A DNA stretch of 64,000 nt. It comes from Chitinophagales bacterium. GTDB taxonomy: Bacteria > Bacteroidota > Bacteroidia > Chitinophagales > Saprospiraceae. A program made the translations under genes and the position numbers. Of the stretch, positions 62,639 to 64,000 are shown piece by piece. Each line of letters begins with the position of its first letter. The stretch's first letter is position 1. The notes under the pieces are model-generated. The model searched no databases. It was given only the letters and a program-made list of their open reading frames with translations, and was not told the origin of the DNA. Where the stretch lies: assembly GCA_013298955.1 (NCBI GenBank), contig JAAFJT010000001.1, positions 99,303-163,302 on the forward strand, read 5' to 3'.

Positions 62639-63499
62639 ATGAAAAAAAATATTTTTTCCCGCTATTCGACTGCGTTTTTTGCAGCGACTTTAATGTTGAC
62701 CACTCCGATTTCACAAGGTTGCAAATCCGAGTTTGAAAAGATTCGCACGAGTGGCGATGCCGCGCTTTTGCTCAAAAAAGCCGATGAATATTACGATAAA
62801 AAGGATTTTATCAAATCGCAAATCCTTTATGAACTCGTTATGCCCAGTTATCGGGGTCGTCCTGAGTTGGAAAAAATGTCGTATCGGTATTCATACACAC
62901 ATTATCATCAAAAAAGTTATACTTCTGCGGAGTATTACTTTAAAAATTATGGCAATACGTTTCCGACTTCCACGTTTAGAGAGGAAGTCGATTTTATGGC
63001 TGCCTACTGTCATTACAAGTTGTCGCCGACGCACCGCCTTGACCAAGATAATTCGCAAAAAGCGATTGACGGGCTTCAAACGTTTGCCAATACCTACCCG
63101 CGCAGTGAACGCGTGAAGCAGTGCAACACGCTTATCAACGAATTGCGGAAGAAATTAGAGCAAAAAGCCTTTGAAGAAGGCAAATTGTATTACGATATTC
63201 GTCAATATCAAGCATCTACACAATCGTTTGAAAATTTGCTCAAAGATTACCCAGAAACCGCCGATGCAGAAGAAATTCGGTATTTAATCCTGCGCGGCAA
63301 CTACGAATTAGCCTCAAATAGTGTTTATGACAAACAATTGGAACGATTTAGGAATGTCGTTTCCAAATATGAAGATTTTAAAAATAAATTTCCAAGAAGT
63401 AAGTTTCAAAAAGAAGCTGACTTGTATTTGAAAGCATCCAATCAAAAAATCGAAGAATTGTCCAATGTCAGACATCAAAACCCGAGTTCAAAATCTTGA
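62639..63499 (+). CDS. bamD: Outer-membrane assembly lipoprotein BamD
   Basis: 286 residues. The signal peptide ends in a lipobox-like SQGC at Cys28, so it should be a lipoprotein. Predicted TPR repeats follow (KADEYYDKKDFIKSQILYE, FKNYGNTFPTSTFREE, LLKDYPETADAEE). It scaffolds beta-barrel insertion with BamA in the outer membrane. The spacing to and overlap with rpoZ (35 bases) is typical of the phylum, where the pair usually continues with coaBC. Here an insertion sequence end follows instead. Confidence 0.92.
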   Translation: MKKNIFSRYSTAFFAATLMLTTPISQGCKSEFEKIRTSGDAALLLKKADEYYDKKDFIKSQILYELVMPSYRGRPELEKMSYRYSYTHYHQKSYTSAEYYFKNYGNTFPTSTFREEVDFMAAYCHYKLSPTHRLDQDNSQKAIDGLQTFANTYPRSERVKQCNTLINELRKKLEQKAFEEGKLYYDIRQYQASTQSFENLLKDYPETADAEEIRYLILRGNYELASNSVYDKQLERFRNVVSKYEDFKNKFPRSKFQKEADLYLKASNQKIEELSNVRHQNPSSKS

Positions 63500-63815
63500 C
63501 CCCAATGTTACTGCCCGCGATATCAAGGATTTGGTACGCCATACGGGGAATATTTATGAAACGTTGAATATCATCACGCGCCGCGCTAAACAGTTGTCGA
63601 TGGACATCAAGCAGGAGTTGAATGGTAAATTGCAAGAGTTTACGGTCAATGCCGAAACGATTGAGGAGGTTCACGAAAATAAAGAGCAGATTGAAATCTC
63701 CAAATTTTATGAAAAATTGCCCAATCCTGTCGTCATTGCAACTGATGAATACATCCGAGGTGAGATTCATCACCGTTACGTGGACGAGAAAAAACAGAAA
63801 AAAATAGTTTCGTAA
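63465..63815 (+). CDS. rpoZ: RNA polymerase subunit omega
   Basis: 116 residues. The omega-family pattern is visible in RDIKDLVRHTGNIYETLNIITRRAKQLSMDI and the acidic middle (ETIEEVHENKEQIEISKFYEKLPNPVVIATDE, read in parts). It supports assembly and stability of RNA polymerase. It overlaps the end of bamD by 35 bases, so translation is coupled. A terminator follows at 63843. Confidence 0.9.
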   Translation: MSDIKTRVQNLDPNVTARDIKDLVRHTGNIYETLNIITRRAKQLSMDIKQELNGKLQEFTVNAETIEEVHENKEQIEISKFYEKLPNPVVIATDEYIRGEIHHRYVDEKKQKKIVS

Positions 63816-63842
63816 GATTTTTTTAAATACGATTCAAAAAAA

Positions 63843-63880
63843 ACGGCGTAGATTTTTCCAAATCTACGCCGTTTTTTATC
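63843..63880 (+). terminator. Intrinsic terminator after rpoZ
   Basis: ACGGCGTAGATTT/AAATCTACGCCGT stem with a short loop, followed by TTTTTTATC. It ends the bamD-rpoZ transcript. Confidence 0.92.
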
Positions 63881-63895
63881 TAATTGAGCGTAAAA

Positions 63896-64000
63896 CCCCG
63901 ATGCCTTCAGGCTCGGGGATGTAAGCGAAGTTGTTTTGGTTATCCTTGTTCTGCAATATACTTTTTGATGGTTTCGGTACTGGCATCCCCTGTTGAACAA
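63896..64000 (-). mobile_element. IS200/IS605-family element, one end in the window
   Basis: The hairpin CCCCGATGCCTTCAGGCTCGGGG (63896-63918, given here in two halves: CCCCGATGCC and GGCTCGGGG with a TTCA loop) has the form of the subterminal hairpins recognised by Y1 transposases. It lies 21 bases beyond the stop codon of the transposase fragment. The left boundary is not visible in the flank, and the other end is outside the window. Confidence 0.8.
63940..64000 (-). CDS. tnpA: IS200/IS605 transposase (TnpA), C-terminal fragment cut by the window edge
   Basis: The last 19 codons read CSTGDASTETIKKYIAEQG before the stop. This is the conserved tail of the small Y1 (HUH) transposase family, including the STETIxxYI helix. 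The rest of the gene lies beyond position 64000. Confidence 0.85.
   Translation of the reverse strand, partial: CSTGDASTETIKKYIAEQG

Overview
The window looks like an ordinary chromosomal stretch from a member of the Bacteroidota. The order cannot be fixed from sequence alone; Saprospirales- or Cytophagales-like is my inference. Pointers to the phylum are promoters of the TAnnTTTG type, few Shine-Dalgarno sequences, a long secreted protein ending in a type IX secretion (T9SS) sorting domain, a bamD-rpoZ pair, a YpdA-type reductase, and DUF1573, WG-repeat and carboxypeptidase-regulatory-like proteins. I see no rRNA, tRNA, prophage or CRISPR array.

Layout. 1-7.2 kb: the end of an esterase, metG, a nitrilase-family amidase, recX, a DCC thiol oxidoreductase, dut, a sugar-nucleotide transferase and a Fic protein. 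7.5-14.5 kb: a secreted protein, ypdA, an acyl-CoA ligase, a reductase, a methyltransferase and an epimerase. 14.8-17.2 kb: parA, a small partner gene with an internal repeat motif, and a DUF3137 membrane protein. 17.4-25.3 kb: an alpha/beta hydrolase, DUF547, fni, murQ, a GT-C-like membrane protein, DUF2721 and proline dehydrogenase. 25.9-35.1 kb: a WG-repeat protein, a protease/zinc-ribbon/YbjN-like fusion, gyrB, GNAT, a dihydroorotase-like pseudoenzyme and a chitinase. 35.3-37.3 kb: a double-glycine-leader peptide gene followed by a kinase with a PqqD-like N-terminus. 37.4-46.2 kb: rlmD, an ADP-ribosylglycohydrolase, nadE, a methyltransferase, a class D beta-lactamase, a second nucleotidyltransferase and a CvpA protein. 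46.3-47.0 kb: two possible small RNAs. 47.1-55.2 kb: DUF1573, gltX, DUF4340, PaiB, a SpoU methyltransferase and a hybrid sensor kinase with a degenerate kinase core. 55.6-60.8 kb: the T9SS protein and an unknown gene. 61-62.6 kb: a gene-poor AT-rich stretch. 62.6-64 kb: bamD, rpoZ and the end of an IS200/IS605 element.

Most genes are housekeeping genes in short runs or alone. The most striking non-coding feature is that more than 20 intergenic gaps hold long palindromes that fall into a few recurring sequence families, sometimes nested.

The best candidate for an undescribed system is the peptide/kinase pair at 35.65-37.26 kb. The peptide has a GG leader and a Gly/His/Lys/Ser-rich core with a Cys/Pro/Arg tail. 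The kinase keeps all its catalytic residues and carries an N-terminal region resembling a RiPP recognition element. Two mutually exclusive hairpins lie between the genes. Other notable points are the ParA partner with three copies of an LDxLFR-like motif, a histidine kinase whose phosphoacceptor His is Arg, and a dihydroorotase homologue that has lost its metal ligands.
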